DNA of 34,923 nucleotides, from NCBI GenBank assembly GCA_002452615.1, contig DKES01000015.1:1-34923 (forward strand), given 5' to 3'. The DNA comes from Patescibacteria group bacterium UBA6816. Lineage in GTDB: Bacteria > Patescibacteriota > Patescibacteriia > UBA2591 > UBA6264. Each line of letters opens with the position of its first letter. Position 1 is the first letter of the stretch. This document shows, piece after piece, positions 1 through 7,723 of this stretch. The translations under genes were made by a program, and so were the position numbers. The notes beneath the pieces are model-generated. The model had not been told where the DNA came from, did not search any database, and saw only the letters and a program-made list of their open reading frames with translations.

Positions 1-253
1 GACAATCAATGTGAGCATAATGACGTTTATCTGTCTCGTATTCCACATGGGCCAAAGCAATTGTAATCCCCCTTTCTTTTTCTTCAGGAGCATTATCAAT
101 TTGGTCAACTGTTTTTTGTTCAACCTTTTTTCCCGCCCCTGATAAACATTTTAAAATTGCGGCGGTTAAAGTAGTTTTTCCATGGTCAACGTGACCAATT
201 GTTCCCACATTAACATGGGGTTTACTTCTTTCAAATTTTTCTTTTACTGCCAT
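1..253 (-). CDS. tuf: Elongation factor Tu, N-terminal part (runs off the left edge)
   Basis: EF-Tu is the GTPase that delivers aminoacyl-tRNA to the ribosome. Reading minus from the ATG at 251-253 gives 84 residues beginning MAVKEKFERSKPHVNVGTIG. The P-loop GHVDHGKT is present, as are the switch I segment (ERGITIALAHVEYET) and the start of the DxxG region (HIDC, cut before PGH). The start is supported by an upstream purine-rich ribosome-binding site (AGAGGT on the minus strand, about 8 nt ahead). The rest of the gene lies outside the window. Identification is very secure. Confidence 0.97.
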   Translation of the reverse strand, partial: MAVKEKFERSKPHVNVGTIGHVDHGKTTLTAAILKCLSGAGKKVEQKTVDQIDNAPEEKERGITIALAHVEYETDKRHYAHIDC

Positions 254-365
254 ATTAATTACCTCTTTTTTTAATCACCTTGCCTGATGGCGACAAACTA
301 TTGTCGACTATTGACAAAGGCGACTTAATTAATTTTATTAAAATTATTTTGTCTTTTGTAATATA

Positions 366-393
366 ATGATAACAAAAATATTTTCTTTGGCAA
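366..393 (-). promoter_or_regulatory. Candidate sigma-70-type promoter of tuf
   Basis: On the minus strand TTGCCA (388-393) is followed after 16 nt by TATCAT (366-371), each 5/6 to consensus. It lies in the 158-bp gap upstream of tuf, with a leader of roughly 110 nt before the ATG. The gap also holds a weak imperfect repeat (ACTATTGTCG/ACTATTGACA, about 298-317) of unknown meaning. This is a pattern match only. Confidence 0.4.
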
Positions 394-411
394 GTCTAAC
401 TTTTCCACAAT

Positions 412-981
412 TTATTTTTTTCTAATTCGATATAAATCAGGGTCAACTATTTGAGCCATTTTTAAAACATTTATCTTTTTGCCCGGCTCTAAAAATTTTT
501 TAACTTTTTTAAATTCTTTGACCGGGTCTTTAATCACGGCCGCATAATTAACATTAATTAGTTTGAAATTATTTTGTTTATTAATCCAATTTTGAAATTT
601 TTTTAATTCTTTTTTAAAAAGATATTCCATTTCCTCTTCTGCTTCTGGTTCCTTTTCTTTTCTTTTTAACATTTCTTTTTGCGAGGCTAAAACTTCTTTA
701 ATATTTCTTTGCATAAAAATAACTTGATAATAATAATCCGGGGGCAAATCATATAATAATCGGTAAACCATTTTTACGGCTTTTCCTTGAGCTTTTTTTA
801 ACCAAGAAGAATCTTGCTTAGTTTTTTTTACTGGCTCAAATTCATAATAACCTTGAGGATTATCCTGGTCTTTTTTTCTAATATTGTCAGTTAAAATAGG
901 CACCCCTCCAGATTTAAGTGCTTTCATCATCATAGAAGTTCCTGACCTGGGTAAACCAGAGACAATAATTATTGATTCCAT
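412..981 (-). CDS. Sulfotransferase-family P-loop protein
   Basis: The 189-aa product opens with IIIVSGLPRSGTSMMMKAL, the 5'-phosphosulfate-binding loop typical of PAPS-dependent sulfotransferases. A second family feature is the later MQRNIKEVLASQKEML segment, which resembles the 3'-phosphate-binding R...S region. The fold family is therefore clear, but acceptor and donor are not: such proteins can sulfate glycans or peptides, or be degenerate. At 189 aa it is at the short end for the family. It follows ndk with 9 nt between, so the two are probably co-transcribed. No signal peptide is seen, so it is probably cytosolic. Confidence 0.75.
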   Translation of the reverse strand: MESIIIVSGLPRSGTSMMMKALKSGGVPILTDNIRKKDQDNPQGYYEFEPVKKTKQDSSWLKKAQGKAVKMVYRLLYDLPPDYYYQVIFMQRNIKEVLASQKEMLKRKEKEPEAEEEMEYLFKKELKKFQNWINKQNNFKLINVNYAAVIKDPVKEFKKVKKFLEPGKKINVLKMAQIVDPDLYRIRKK

Positions 982-990
982 TTTAAAAAT

Positions 991-1458
991 TTATTCTTCT
1001 AAATCACCTTCCCCATAAATAGCCGGGAAGTCTATTTTTTGATAATTAAAAATTTCGTCTTGACTAAAAAATCTCCAAATTTCCTTTTCTGCATTAGCTA
1101 AAGAATCTGAAGCATGAATAATATTTTGTTGTTGGCTCATGGAATAATCTCCCCGAATACTTCCGGCATCGGCCTTACGTCCCAAGGTAGGACCGCATAA
1201 AAGCCTGACTGCTTCAATCGCTTCAACCCCTTCTAAAACCATGGCTACCACTGGAGAACTTTCCATAAATTTAAGTAAATTTTTAAAAAAGGGTTTATTT
1301 TGATGTTGATGATAATGTTCTAATAAAAGTTCATCAGTTAATTCCATCATTTTTAAACCAATAATTTTTAAACCCTTTCTTTCAAAACGAGAAATTATTT
1401 CTCCTAATAAATTTCTTTGTAAAGCATCGGGTTTTAATAAAACTAATGTTCTTTGCAT
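991..1458 (-). CDS. ndk: Nucleoside diphosphate kinase
   Basis: Transfers the gamma phosphate from ATP to NDPs and dNDPs through a phosphohistidine. The 155-aa protein starts MQRTLVLLKPDALQRNLLGE, the family N-terminus. It carries the nucleotide-binding GRKADAGSIRGDY segment and the catalytic histidine in NIIHASDS (His115). The usual FG after GD is replaced by YSMSQQQ, a small insertion-like change just ahead of the active site. It heads a two-gene unit with the sulfotransferase-like gene. Its product feeds the same dNTP pool as the nrdD, tdk and dCMP deaminase genes of this window. Confidence 0.97.
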   Translation of the reverse strand: MQRTLVLLKPDALQRNLLGEIISRFERKGLKIIGLKMMELTDELLLEHYHQHQNKPFFKNLLKFMESSPVVAMVLEGVEAIEAVRLLCGPTLGRKADAGSIRGDYSMSQQQNIIHASDSLANAEKEIWRFFSQDEIFNYQKIDFPAIYGEGDLEE

Positions 1459-1544
1459 AATCTTTTTTAATCAAATTAAAAAGCAATCATAAAATTAACA
1501 ACTTCTTATTTTATTGTCAAGGCTAAAATATCTAAAAAATGATT

Positions 1545-2411
1545 TTAAAAACTTGGGACTGGTTTTAAAACTCCTTGGGTCACTAAAAATATTATCTCCC
1601 CCTTTTCATCAGTTCTTAAAATTTTAGTCCCGGCTTGTTCTAAATTTTTTAAAACTCTTAAATGAGGGTGATTAAAATTATTTTCCCCCACAGAAATAAC
1701 ACTATAAATCGGGGCTACGGCTTGAACGAACTCTAAAAGAGTTGAATATTTAGAGCCATGATGGCCTACTTTTAAAACATCTGATTTTAAATCATCTCCG
1801 CGAGCCAAAAGATGTTCTTCTACTTCTTGAGTGGCATCACCGGTAAAAAGAAAACTAATTTCTCCATAATTTAATTTAAAAACCAAAGAAGTAAAATTAT
1901 TACTTCCATCTGTTTTTTGGATTATTTCTTTTTCTGGCCAAAGAAATTCCAAAGAAAGATTCTCGTTTATTTTTATTTCTTGAGGGAAAAATGCTATTTC
2001 ATTAGGAATATTTTTTTCTTCTACCAAATCTAGCCATTTTTCACTAGCCGGAAGAGAACTTTTTCGACCAGAAAAAATTACTCGGTCCACTGGCATTCTT
2101 TTTAAAACCTCAGTTAAACCAGTAACGTGGTCTAAATCAAAATGAGTGCAAATCATTAAATCTATTTTTCTTTGATAAAAAGGAAGATACTGGTCTAATT
2201 GATGAATGATTTCTCGGCTTGGTCCACCGTCAATTAAAATATTTTTTCCTTTTTCTTGAACTAAAATAGCGTCTCCTTGTCCCACATTTAAAAAAATCAC
2301 CCTTAAATCATCTGGGGAAATAGGCTGATTAATTAAAAACCAATGATAACCAAGAATAACCAGATTAATAAAGAGTAAAATTCCCACAATAATTTGTATT
2401 TTCTTTTTCAT
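1545..2411 (-). CDS. ComEC-type metallo-beta-lactamase domain protein, membrane-anchored
   Basis: 288 aa. An N-terminal membrane helix (about residues 5-25) is followed by a metallo-beta-lactamase fold. The signature THFDLDH (His90, Asp92, Asp94, His95) and the later LKVGHHGS are present, with FLNVGQGDAILVQ and NILIDGG ahead of them as in the C-terminal domain of ComEC. In full-length ComEC this domain probably degrades or processes the non-transported DNA strand. Here it is a separate gene 2 nt downstream of the channel gene, so the two products most likely work as one complex. The same fold also occurs as stand-alone hydrolases, but gene order argues for the ComEC role. Confidence 0.9.
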   Translation of the reverse strand: MKKKIQIIVGILLFINLVILGYHWFLINQPISPDDLRVIFLNVGQGDAILVQEKGKNILIDGGPSREIIHQLDQYLPFYQRKIDLMICTHFDLDHVTGLTEVLKRMPVDRVIFSGRKSSLPASEKWLDLVEEKNIPNEIAFFPQEIKINENLSLEFLWPEKEIIQKTDGSNNFTSLVFKLNYGEISFLFTGDATQEVEEHLLARGDDLKSDVLKVGHHGSKYSTLLEFVQAVAPIYSVISVGENNFNHPHLRVLKNLEQAGTKILRTDEKGEIIFLVTQGVLKPVPSF

Positions 2412-2413
2412 GA

Positions 2414-3892
2414 TTAAGTAATAAATAAATCAAAAAAATTTTGTTTTCTTTTAATTTTTAAAACCCCTAAAAAAATGAGAGCATAAGAAATAACAAGGGC
2501 TAAGGAGGTAAAATTAATTATGAAAAAAGATAAAAACGGAATAATTGTCCCTATTTTAGCTAACAAAATAACAGTCGTGGTTAAAATCATTAAAGGAAAA
2601 AAGAAAATTTTTGCCCCCCAAAGAAAAATAAAACTCATCAAGGCAAATCCTAATCCAAAAATCATAATTAAAGGAATTAAAGGAAGAACCAAAACATTAA
2701 TTAATAATCCAATTAAAGAAAAATTGCCAAAATGATATAAAACCAAAGGAAGGGTAAAAATTTGAGCGCTCAAAGTAATGGCTAAATATTTTTTAAGAGG
2801 AATGGATTTAAGCTGACGATTAAAAAAAGGATTGAGCAAACTAATACCTAAAACTGCCAAAAAAGAAAGTTGCCAACCAAGGTCTGATTTTAAAAGTTGA
2901 GGATTAAACAATAACATTATTATGGCGGTATAAATAAGTATTCTTTGACCTAATTGAGGTCGACCTATTTTTTCCGCCCAAACTAACCCCAGACCCATTA
3001 TTGCGGCCCGAACCGCTGAAGCCGGAGCCCCAACTAGAAAAACAAACAAAACAATCACTAAAGTAGTGGGCCAAAAAGCCTTATCCCGGGGAATTAAAAA
3101 AACATTAATAAAAAATATTAATAAAATTTGAGCTAAAATAGTAATGTGTAAACCAGAAATAGCTAAAATATGAGCCACCCCTGATTGACTAAACCAAAGT
3201 CTTGTTTGAGAAGAAATATCTCCCCTTAAACCCAAAAGAATAGCTGATAAAAAAGATCCCTGAGGTTCAGGGAAATAATTATCAATGGTTTTTTTTATTT
3301 TATTTCTAATAAAGAATATTGATTGGTAAAATCCGGGTAAAGTATTTTTTTCTAAAAGAGTAATTTGGGGCCAATAACAAACCCCATAAATATCTTGGCG
3401 AGCTAAATAAGCCTCATAATCAAATTCATTAAATTTCCCTGGTGCGATTAGTTTTCCTTCTATTTCTAAAAGGTCGCCATATTGATAATCTTGATAAAGT
3501 AAGGTATTAATTAAAACTCTTCCTTTTAATTCTTTTCCTTGATAAACAATTTTTCCTAAAACTATTTTTAATTTATCTAATTCTTCTTGCGGATATTCTA
3601 TTATTTTTCCTTGAAAAGTAATTTTTTCTCCCTGATAAAAACCAATATGATTTTCATCTATTTTATCAAAACTTTGTTGGTGGTAAAAATAACCAAAAAC
3701 AAGGAAGAGTAAAATAAAAAAATAATACCATTTATTTTTTTGCCAAAATTTCTTTTTAATTAAACAACAAATTAAAAAAAGACACCCGGAAAAAAATAAA
3801 AATATGCCCAAAAAACTAGACAAAAAAGAACTAATAAATATACCGATTAAAAAACCAATCCCGCTAGCTAAAACTAATTTTGTTTGGACCAT
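2414..3892 (-). CDS. comEC: ComEC/Rec2 DNA-uptake channel protein (competence domain)
   Basis: 492-aa polytopic membrane protein. The N-terminal two helices and soluble OB-like part (residues about 60-180) match the DUF4131 region of ComEC. The Competence domain is marked by GLRGDISSQTRLWFSQSGVAHILAISGLHITI, its diagnostic segment, followed by multiple helices to the C-terminus. It moves single-stranded DNA across the inner membrane in transformation. The usual C-terminal metallo-beta-lactamase domain is missing and is encoded by the next gene. The start overlaps the preceding VanZ-like gene by 19 nt, suggesting translational coupling. Confidence 0.95.
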   Translation of the reverse strand: MVQTKLVLASGIGFLIGIFISSFLSSFLGIFLFFSGCLFLICCLIKKKFWQKNKWYYFFILLFLVFGYFYHQQSFDKIDENHIGFYQGEKITFQGKIIEYPQEELDKLKIVLGKIVYQGKELKGRVLINTLLYQDYQYGDLLEIEGKLIAPGKFNEFDYEAYLARQDIYGVCYWPQITLLEKNTLPGFYQSIFFIRNKIKKTIDNYFPEPQGSFLSAILLGLRGDISSQTRLWFSQSGVAHILAISGLHITILAQILLIFFINVFLIPRDKAFWPTTLVIVLFVFLVGAPASAVRAAIMGLGLVWAEKIGRPQLGQRILIYTAIIMLLFNPQLLKSDLGWQLSFLAVLGISLLNPFFNRQLKSIPLKKYLAITLSAQIFTLPLVLYHFGNFSLIGLLINVLVLPLIPLIMIFGLGFALMSFIFLWGAKIFFFPLMILTTTVILLAKIGTIIPFLSFFIINFTSLALVISYALIFLGVLKIKRKQNFFDLFIT

Positions 3893-4395
3893 AAAAAACT
3901 CTTAAGTAAAACAAAGATTAAGATTCCAAAAAAAATTCCCAAAAGATCAATCCATAAATCAACAAAAGAAGGATTGACACAAATTCCTTCAGCAACATAT
4001 TCATGAAAAATGCTCAAAAAATTGCCAATCAAAAAAGTGTTTAACAATGAAAAATCAAAATAAAATAATAAGATTAAGGTAAACCCAATAAAAAATGAAA
4101 AATGAAATAAATTATTCCAAATTGAATTACCATCTAAAACTAAAAATTCCTTTAAATTATGATAACTATTTGTTAAAGATTTTTGCCAAAAAACGCTAAA
4201 GTTTTTAAAATTATAACCGACTCTTTCCCAACCAAATTTTACCTCTGGTGTATTTTCTGTTTGTTTTCCTATCTTTCCAAAACCATATCCTTGTTTATTC
4301 CAACAAACCGGATCATAGCGACTAATAATAAAAAAATCTCCCCATAAAACAAGAAGGAATAAAAAAATAAATAATATTTTTCTTTTTTTAATCAT
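3874..4395 (-). CDS. VanZ-like small membrane protein
   Basis: 173 aa with an N-terminal membrane helix, an external stretch of about 70 residues, and three C-terminal helices. The segment FHEYVAEGICVNPSFVDLWIDLLGIFFG resembles the conserved HE...(R/S)..D...N..G block of VanZ-like proteins. VanZ proteins confer low-level glycopeptide resistance in some Gram-positives, but most homologues have no known role. Its start overlaps the end of prfB by 8 nt, and its end overlaps comEC by 19 nt, so these genes form one transcript. Assignment rests on a short motif and topology. Confidence 0.6.
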   Translation of the reverse strand: MIKKRKILFIFLFLLVLWGDFFIISRYDPVCWNKQGYGFGKIGKQTENTPEVKFGWERVGYNFKNFSVFWQKSLTNSYHNLKEFLVLDGNSIWNNLFHFSFFIGFTLILLFYFDFSLLNTFLIGNFLSIFHEYVAEGICVNPSFVDLWIDLLGIFFGILIFVLLKSFLWSKQN

Positions 4396-5489
4396 TATTA
4401 ATTTTTTTGATTTTTAAACAGCTAGCAATTATTTCTTCTAAATTTCCATCTAAAATATCCTCAATTTGGTCTGTTTCATATCCGGTGCGTAAATCTTTAA
4501 CCATTTTATAAGGATGAATTACATAAGAACGAATTTGATTTCCCCAAGAAGCAGATTTATGTTCTCCTCGTAAACGTTCTTTTTCTTCCTCTTTTTGGGC
4601 TTTTTGATATTGATAAATCTTTCCTTTTAATATTTCCAAAGCTTTTTCCTTGTTTTTAGTTTGAGAACGAGCCGCTTCACAACTAGCTTTTAATCCTGTT
4701 GGTAAATGAACTATTCGTACTGCGGTTTGATTTTTCTGCATATTTTGCCCGCCCGGACCAGAAGATAAAAAAGTATCAACCCTTAAATCATCTGGGTTGA
4801 TATTTACTTTAACGTCTTTTAATTCTGGTAAAACCTCTACTAAGGCAAAAGAAGTATGTCTCATTTTTTCCGCGTCAAAAGGAGAAATTCTAACTAATCG
4901 ATGTACTCCGGCTTCAGTTTTTAAAAACCCGTAGGCAAATTCTCCTTGGATTTCTAAAGTCACGCTTTTCATTCCCGCTTCTGAACCTTTAGAGTGCTCA
5001 ATTATTTTCGAGGCCCAGCCTTTCTTTTCCGCATACTTTAAATACATTTTTAAAAGCATTTCTGTCCAATCTTGAGCATCAATGCCTCCGGCTCCAGCGA
5101 AAATAGAAATCAAAGCATTGCGCTGGTCATATTTTCCTTGAAGAAAAATTAATTTTTCAAATTCAATTAATTTTTTTTCCACAGGAATTAATTGAACGAC
5201 TATTTCTTCTCTTAAATTAACACTGGGGTCAGCTTGGTCTTCTTGCCCAATAATTAATAAATCATTAATTTCTTGCTCTAATTCTTTATATTTTTTTAAA
5301 TCCTGATTTAGTTGGTCTAGTTCTTTTGATTTTTCTTCGGCCCTTTTTCTTTGCTGCCAAAAATCAGGAGAAGACATCTCTTTTTCTAAGGTTTGAATAT
5401 TTTTTTTCTTTTTAGCTAAGTCAAAGATATTCTCCGATTTGACGGAGCCTCTTTTTAAAATCTTTTAATTCTTCAATTAATTCTGACAT
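4388..5489 (-). CDS. prfB: Peptide chain release factor 2, with programmed +1 frameshift
   Basis: RF2 releases peptides at UAA and UGA. The gene begins at the ATG at 5487-5489, reads 22 codons (MSELIEELKDFKKRLRQIGE...) to CTT TGA (TGA at 5421-5423), then must shift +1 by skipping T5423. It continues DLAKKKKNIQ... for 344 codons, total 366 aa, the usual RF2 length. The stop-codon recognition tripeptide SPF (about residues 202-204) identifies RF2 rather than RF1. The catalytic GGQ lies at about 246-248. A simple ORF caller would start wrongly at the internal ATG at 5375-5377 and give only 329 aa. The 3' end overlaps the VanZ-like gene. Confidence 0.96.
5421..5435 (-). promoter_or_regulatory. 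prfB autoregulatory +1 frameshift site
   Basis: The minus strand reads GGAGAATATCTTTGAC. The slippery CTT is followed by the in-frame stop TGA and then C, exactly the CUUUGAC arrangement known from RF2 genes. A GGAG element that can act as the internal Shine-Dalgarno sits a few bases upstream of CTT. When RF2 is scarce the ribosome pauses at UGA and shifts, making more RF2. This is established for the family; for this gene it is inferred from the conserved arrangement. Confidence 0.93.
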
Positions 5490-5517
5490 ATATTCCAATG
5501 TTTAAATGTTTTTATAT

Positions 5518-6822
5518 TTAGTCACCATATTCATCTAAAACCGCTTTAATTTCTTTTTCTTCTCCCCGGTGATAAACCTTAAGACTTATTTCTTCTCCGG
5601 GTTGATGTTTTTGAATTTCCTTGGCCAAAGAATTATTCTGAGTAATTTTTTTTCCTTCTATTTCTAAAATAATATCATTCTCTTCTAACCCCGCTTTATT
5701 AGCCGGAGAACCAGGAATCACAGCTAAGTCAGTAATTTTTTCTCCTTTAATAATTAAAGCCCCATAATCATAAGGCAAATTATTTTCTTCAGCAATCTCC
5801 TTATTAATAATAACATATCTTACTCCTAAAAAGGGACGAATAATGCGCCCATGTTCTTTAACACTATTAATCACTTGTTTGGCTTGATTAATAGGAATAG
5901 CAAAACCAATTAACTGGCCTTGACTGCTAATGGCCGTATTAATGCCAATCACTTCTCCTTGTAAATTAATTAATGGTCCCCCAGAATTACCAAAATTAAT
6001 CGCCGCATCGGTTTGAATAACATCTTCTAAAACCTCTAAACGGCCATAATTGTCTCCCGCTTCTATGCGCCGACTAATACCACTAATCACTCCTTTGGTT
6101 ACGGTGTTGCGAAATTCTCCCAAAGCATTACCAATCGCAATCACACTTTCTCCTAATTTAATTTGGTCAGAATCACCTAATTTAATTTCCGGCAAATCAA
6201 TTGCTGATATTTTTAAAATAGCCATATCATTAAAAGGGTCCCGAGCTAAAACCTCGGCTTCATATTTTTTTCCCTCATTGGTAATAACTGAATATTCCGC
6301 CTCTTCATCAGTAACCACGTGTTTGTTAGTTAAAATTAAACCTTCTGCAGCAGAAACCACAAAACCAGTCCCTCCTCCCACTTCTTGCTTTTCTTTTGGT
6401 TGTTCTTTATTAGGCACTGGAGTGGGAATACTTGGCCCACGAAAAGGGTCATTAAAAAAATCATTAAAAAAATCATCACCAAAAGGATAGGTTTCTAAAC
6501 TATAATAACTAGAAACATATTTAGAAACCACAATACTAACTACGGCTGGATTTATTTTTTCTACCGCCTTAATGGTTTTTTCTGAATCCGAATCAACTTC
6601 TAAATCAAGAGGAACAGAATCAACAATGGAATCTTGAATGGAATCTTGAGATGGTTGAAAAATTTGATAAATTGGGGAAGTAAAAAAAGAAAAATTTTCA
6701 TTCATTAAACTATCTACTACAGCAAGCCCACTCAAAGCACCGGCTAAAGCACCGATAATTAAGCTGACAATGGCCACAATAATAATAGAATTAGACCATT
6801 TTTTAAAAACTACATTTTTCAT
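5518..6822 (-). CDS. HtrA/DegP-type serine protease with PDZ domain
   Basis: 434 aa. An N-terminal membrane anchor (about residues 13-38) is followed by a low-complexity linker rich in D/S/P, a trypsin-like domain and one C-terminal PDZ domain (about 335-430, with GSPANKAGLEENDIILEI). The catalytic triad is complete: His168 in LTNKHVV, Asp199 in FNDMAILKI, Ser280 in INFGNSGGPL. It is expected to degrade misfolded proteins outside the cytoplasmic membrane. A GD- and F-rich loop (115-130) precedes the protease domain. It stands alone, between prfB and a repeat-filled spacer. Confidence 0.95.
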   Translation of the reverse strand: MKNVVFKKWSNSIIIVAIVSLIIGALAGALSGLAVVDSLMNENFSFFTSPIYQIFQPSQDSIQDSIVDSVPLDLEVDSDSEKTIKAVEKINPAVVSIVVSKYVSSYYSLETYPFGDDFFNDFFNDPFRGPSIPTPVPNKEQPKEKQEVGGGTGFVVSAAEGLILTNKHVVTDEEAEYSVITNEGKKYEAEVLARDPFNDMAILKISAIDLPEIKLGDSDQIKLGESVIAIGNALGEFRNTVTKGVISGISRRIEAGDNYGRLEVLEDVIQTDAAINFGNSGGPLINLQGEVIGINTAISSQGQLIGFAIPINQAKQVINSVKEHGRIIRPFLGVRYVIINKEIAEENNLPYDYGALIIKGEKITDLAVIPGSPANKAGLEENDIILEIEGKKITQNNSLAKEIQKHQPGEEISLKVYHRGEEKEIKAVLDEYGD

Positions 6823-6850
6823 ATGTTCTTATGTTTTAATGTTTTAATGT

Positions 6851-6898
6851 TTTTATCTACGAGGCGAGACCTTTTATCTACGAGGCGAGACCTCGTAG
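6851..6898. repeat. Tandem 21-bp repeat ending in a hairpin
   Basis: A 21-bp unit beginning TTTTATCTACGAGG occurs twice without gap (6851-6871 and 6872-6892). The second copy forms a perfect 8-bp hairpin, CTACGAGG (6878-6885), loop CGAGA, CCTCGTAG (6891-6898). It lies upstream of the protease gene, between two blocks of ATGTTTTAATGTT-type microrepeats. It contains no gene. It resembles a repetitive extragenic palindrome rather than a terminator, because no T-run follows on either strand. Confidence 0.7.
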
Positions 6899-6915
6899 GT
6901 GGAGGCTGAGTCTCG

Positions 6916-6982
6916 AATTCAGGGATTAGGGTCAGACCCCAAGGGAACTAGGGTCAGACCCCAAGGGGTCAGACCCTGAATT
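6916..6982. repeat. REP-like palindromic element with three GGGTCAGACCC cores
   Basis: Outer 9-bp inverted repeat AATTCAGGG (6916-6924) / CCCTGAATT (6974-6982). Inside it, the 19-bp unit TAGGGTCAGACCCCAAGGG occurs twice (6927-6945, 6949-6967) and a third GGGTCAGACCC abuts it. Each core is itself a small hairpin (GGGT-CAG-ACCC). Such GGGGTC(A/T)GACCC-type repeats are often linked with REP-associated transposases, but none is seen in this window. No coding potential. Confidence 0.7.
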
Positions 6983-7021
6983 ATATGTTCTTATGTTCTT
7001 ATGTTTTATGTTTTAATGTTC

Positions 7022-7720
7022 TTATATTCTTAATTTTATATTTATTTTTTTTGCTACTTTTGATTTTAATTCTTCAAACCATTCGTCAGAATAAACTTCA
7101 GCTTTAGGAACATCTCCAACTGTTTCTTTTGATTGAAACTTTTGTAAATAATATCCTTTTCCTTCTTTAATATAATCAGTAATTTTTAAGATATCTTCTT
7201 GATTTAAAAGCCCTGGCACCACCGTAGTTCTAAATTCTGAATCTATTTTAGCCTCTTTAATTATTTTAATACTTTTTTTAATTTTTTTTAAGTCTACCTG
7301 AACCCCAGTCAATTGATTATATTTTTCTTGTTCTAAAGGAGCCTTTACATCCATGGCTAAATAATCAACTAATTTATGAGTAATTAAAAATTCAATCATT
7401 TCAGGATTAGTGCCATTAGTTTCAATGGCCACGCCTAAATTTAATTCCTTAACCTTTTTAATAAAATCAATTAAAACTTCTTTTTTTTGAATTAAGGGTT
7501 CTCCTCCAGTAATGGTCACTCCATCCAATAAAGCCTGGTTTTCTTTTAAATAACTTAAAATTTCTTTTGAGTCAAAAACTGGTAATTTTTCTGAATTTAA
7601 AACTAAATCTGGATTATAGCAAAAAGGACATCTAAAATTACACCCCCCCACCCAAACGACCGAACAAATCTTGCCCGGCCATTCGTTAAAAGAATTTTTT
7701 TGCCAACCTCTAAAAATCAT
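7022..7720 (-). CDS. nrdG: Anaerobic ribonucleoside-triphosphate reductase activating protein (radical SAM)
   Basis: 232 aa. The radical SAM cysteine motif lies in VGGCNFRCPFCYNPDL (C-x3-C-x2-C), binding the 4Fe-4S cluster that cleaves SAM. ITGGEP, the SAM-binding GGE motif, follows. The enzyme places the glycyl radical on NrdD. It starts 3 nt after the nrdD stop, so the pair is one operon in the order nrdD-nrdG. PflA-type activases share the motif; the neighbour decides the assignment. Confidence 0.95.
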   Translation of the reverse strand: MIFRGWQKNSFNEWPGKICSVVWVGGCNFRCPFCYNPDLVLNSEKLPVFDSKEILSYLKENQALLDGVTITGGEPLIQKKEVLIDFIKKVKELNLGVAIETNGTNPEMIEFLITHKLVDYLAMDVKAPLEQEKYNQLTGVQVDLKKIKKSIKIIKEAKIDSEFRTTVVPGLLNQEDILKITDYIKEGKGYYLQKFQSKETVGDVPKAEVYSDEWFEELKSKVAKKINIKLRI

Positions 7721-7723
7721 TTT

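Noticed and set aside
403..411. DnaA-box-like TTTTCCACA upstream of tuf as a replication origin
   Set aside because: A single imperfect box with no cluster and no dnaA or dnaN nearby.
5375..5377. Internal ATG as prfB start
   Set aside because: It would delete the conserved N-terminal domain part; the upstream leader plus frameshift gives the correct 366-aa length.
5421..5423. UGA read as glycine (recoded CPR code)
   Set aside because: An RF2 gene with a UGA-dependent frameshift is present and other genes need no UGA read-through, so UGA is a stop.
6050..6490. Plus-strand 146-codon frame opposite the HtrA gene
   Set aside because: Antisense shadow of a clear protease gene; low-complexity Ser/Pro/Lys product with no family match.
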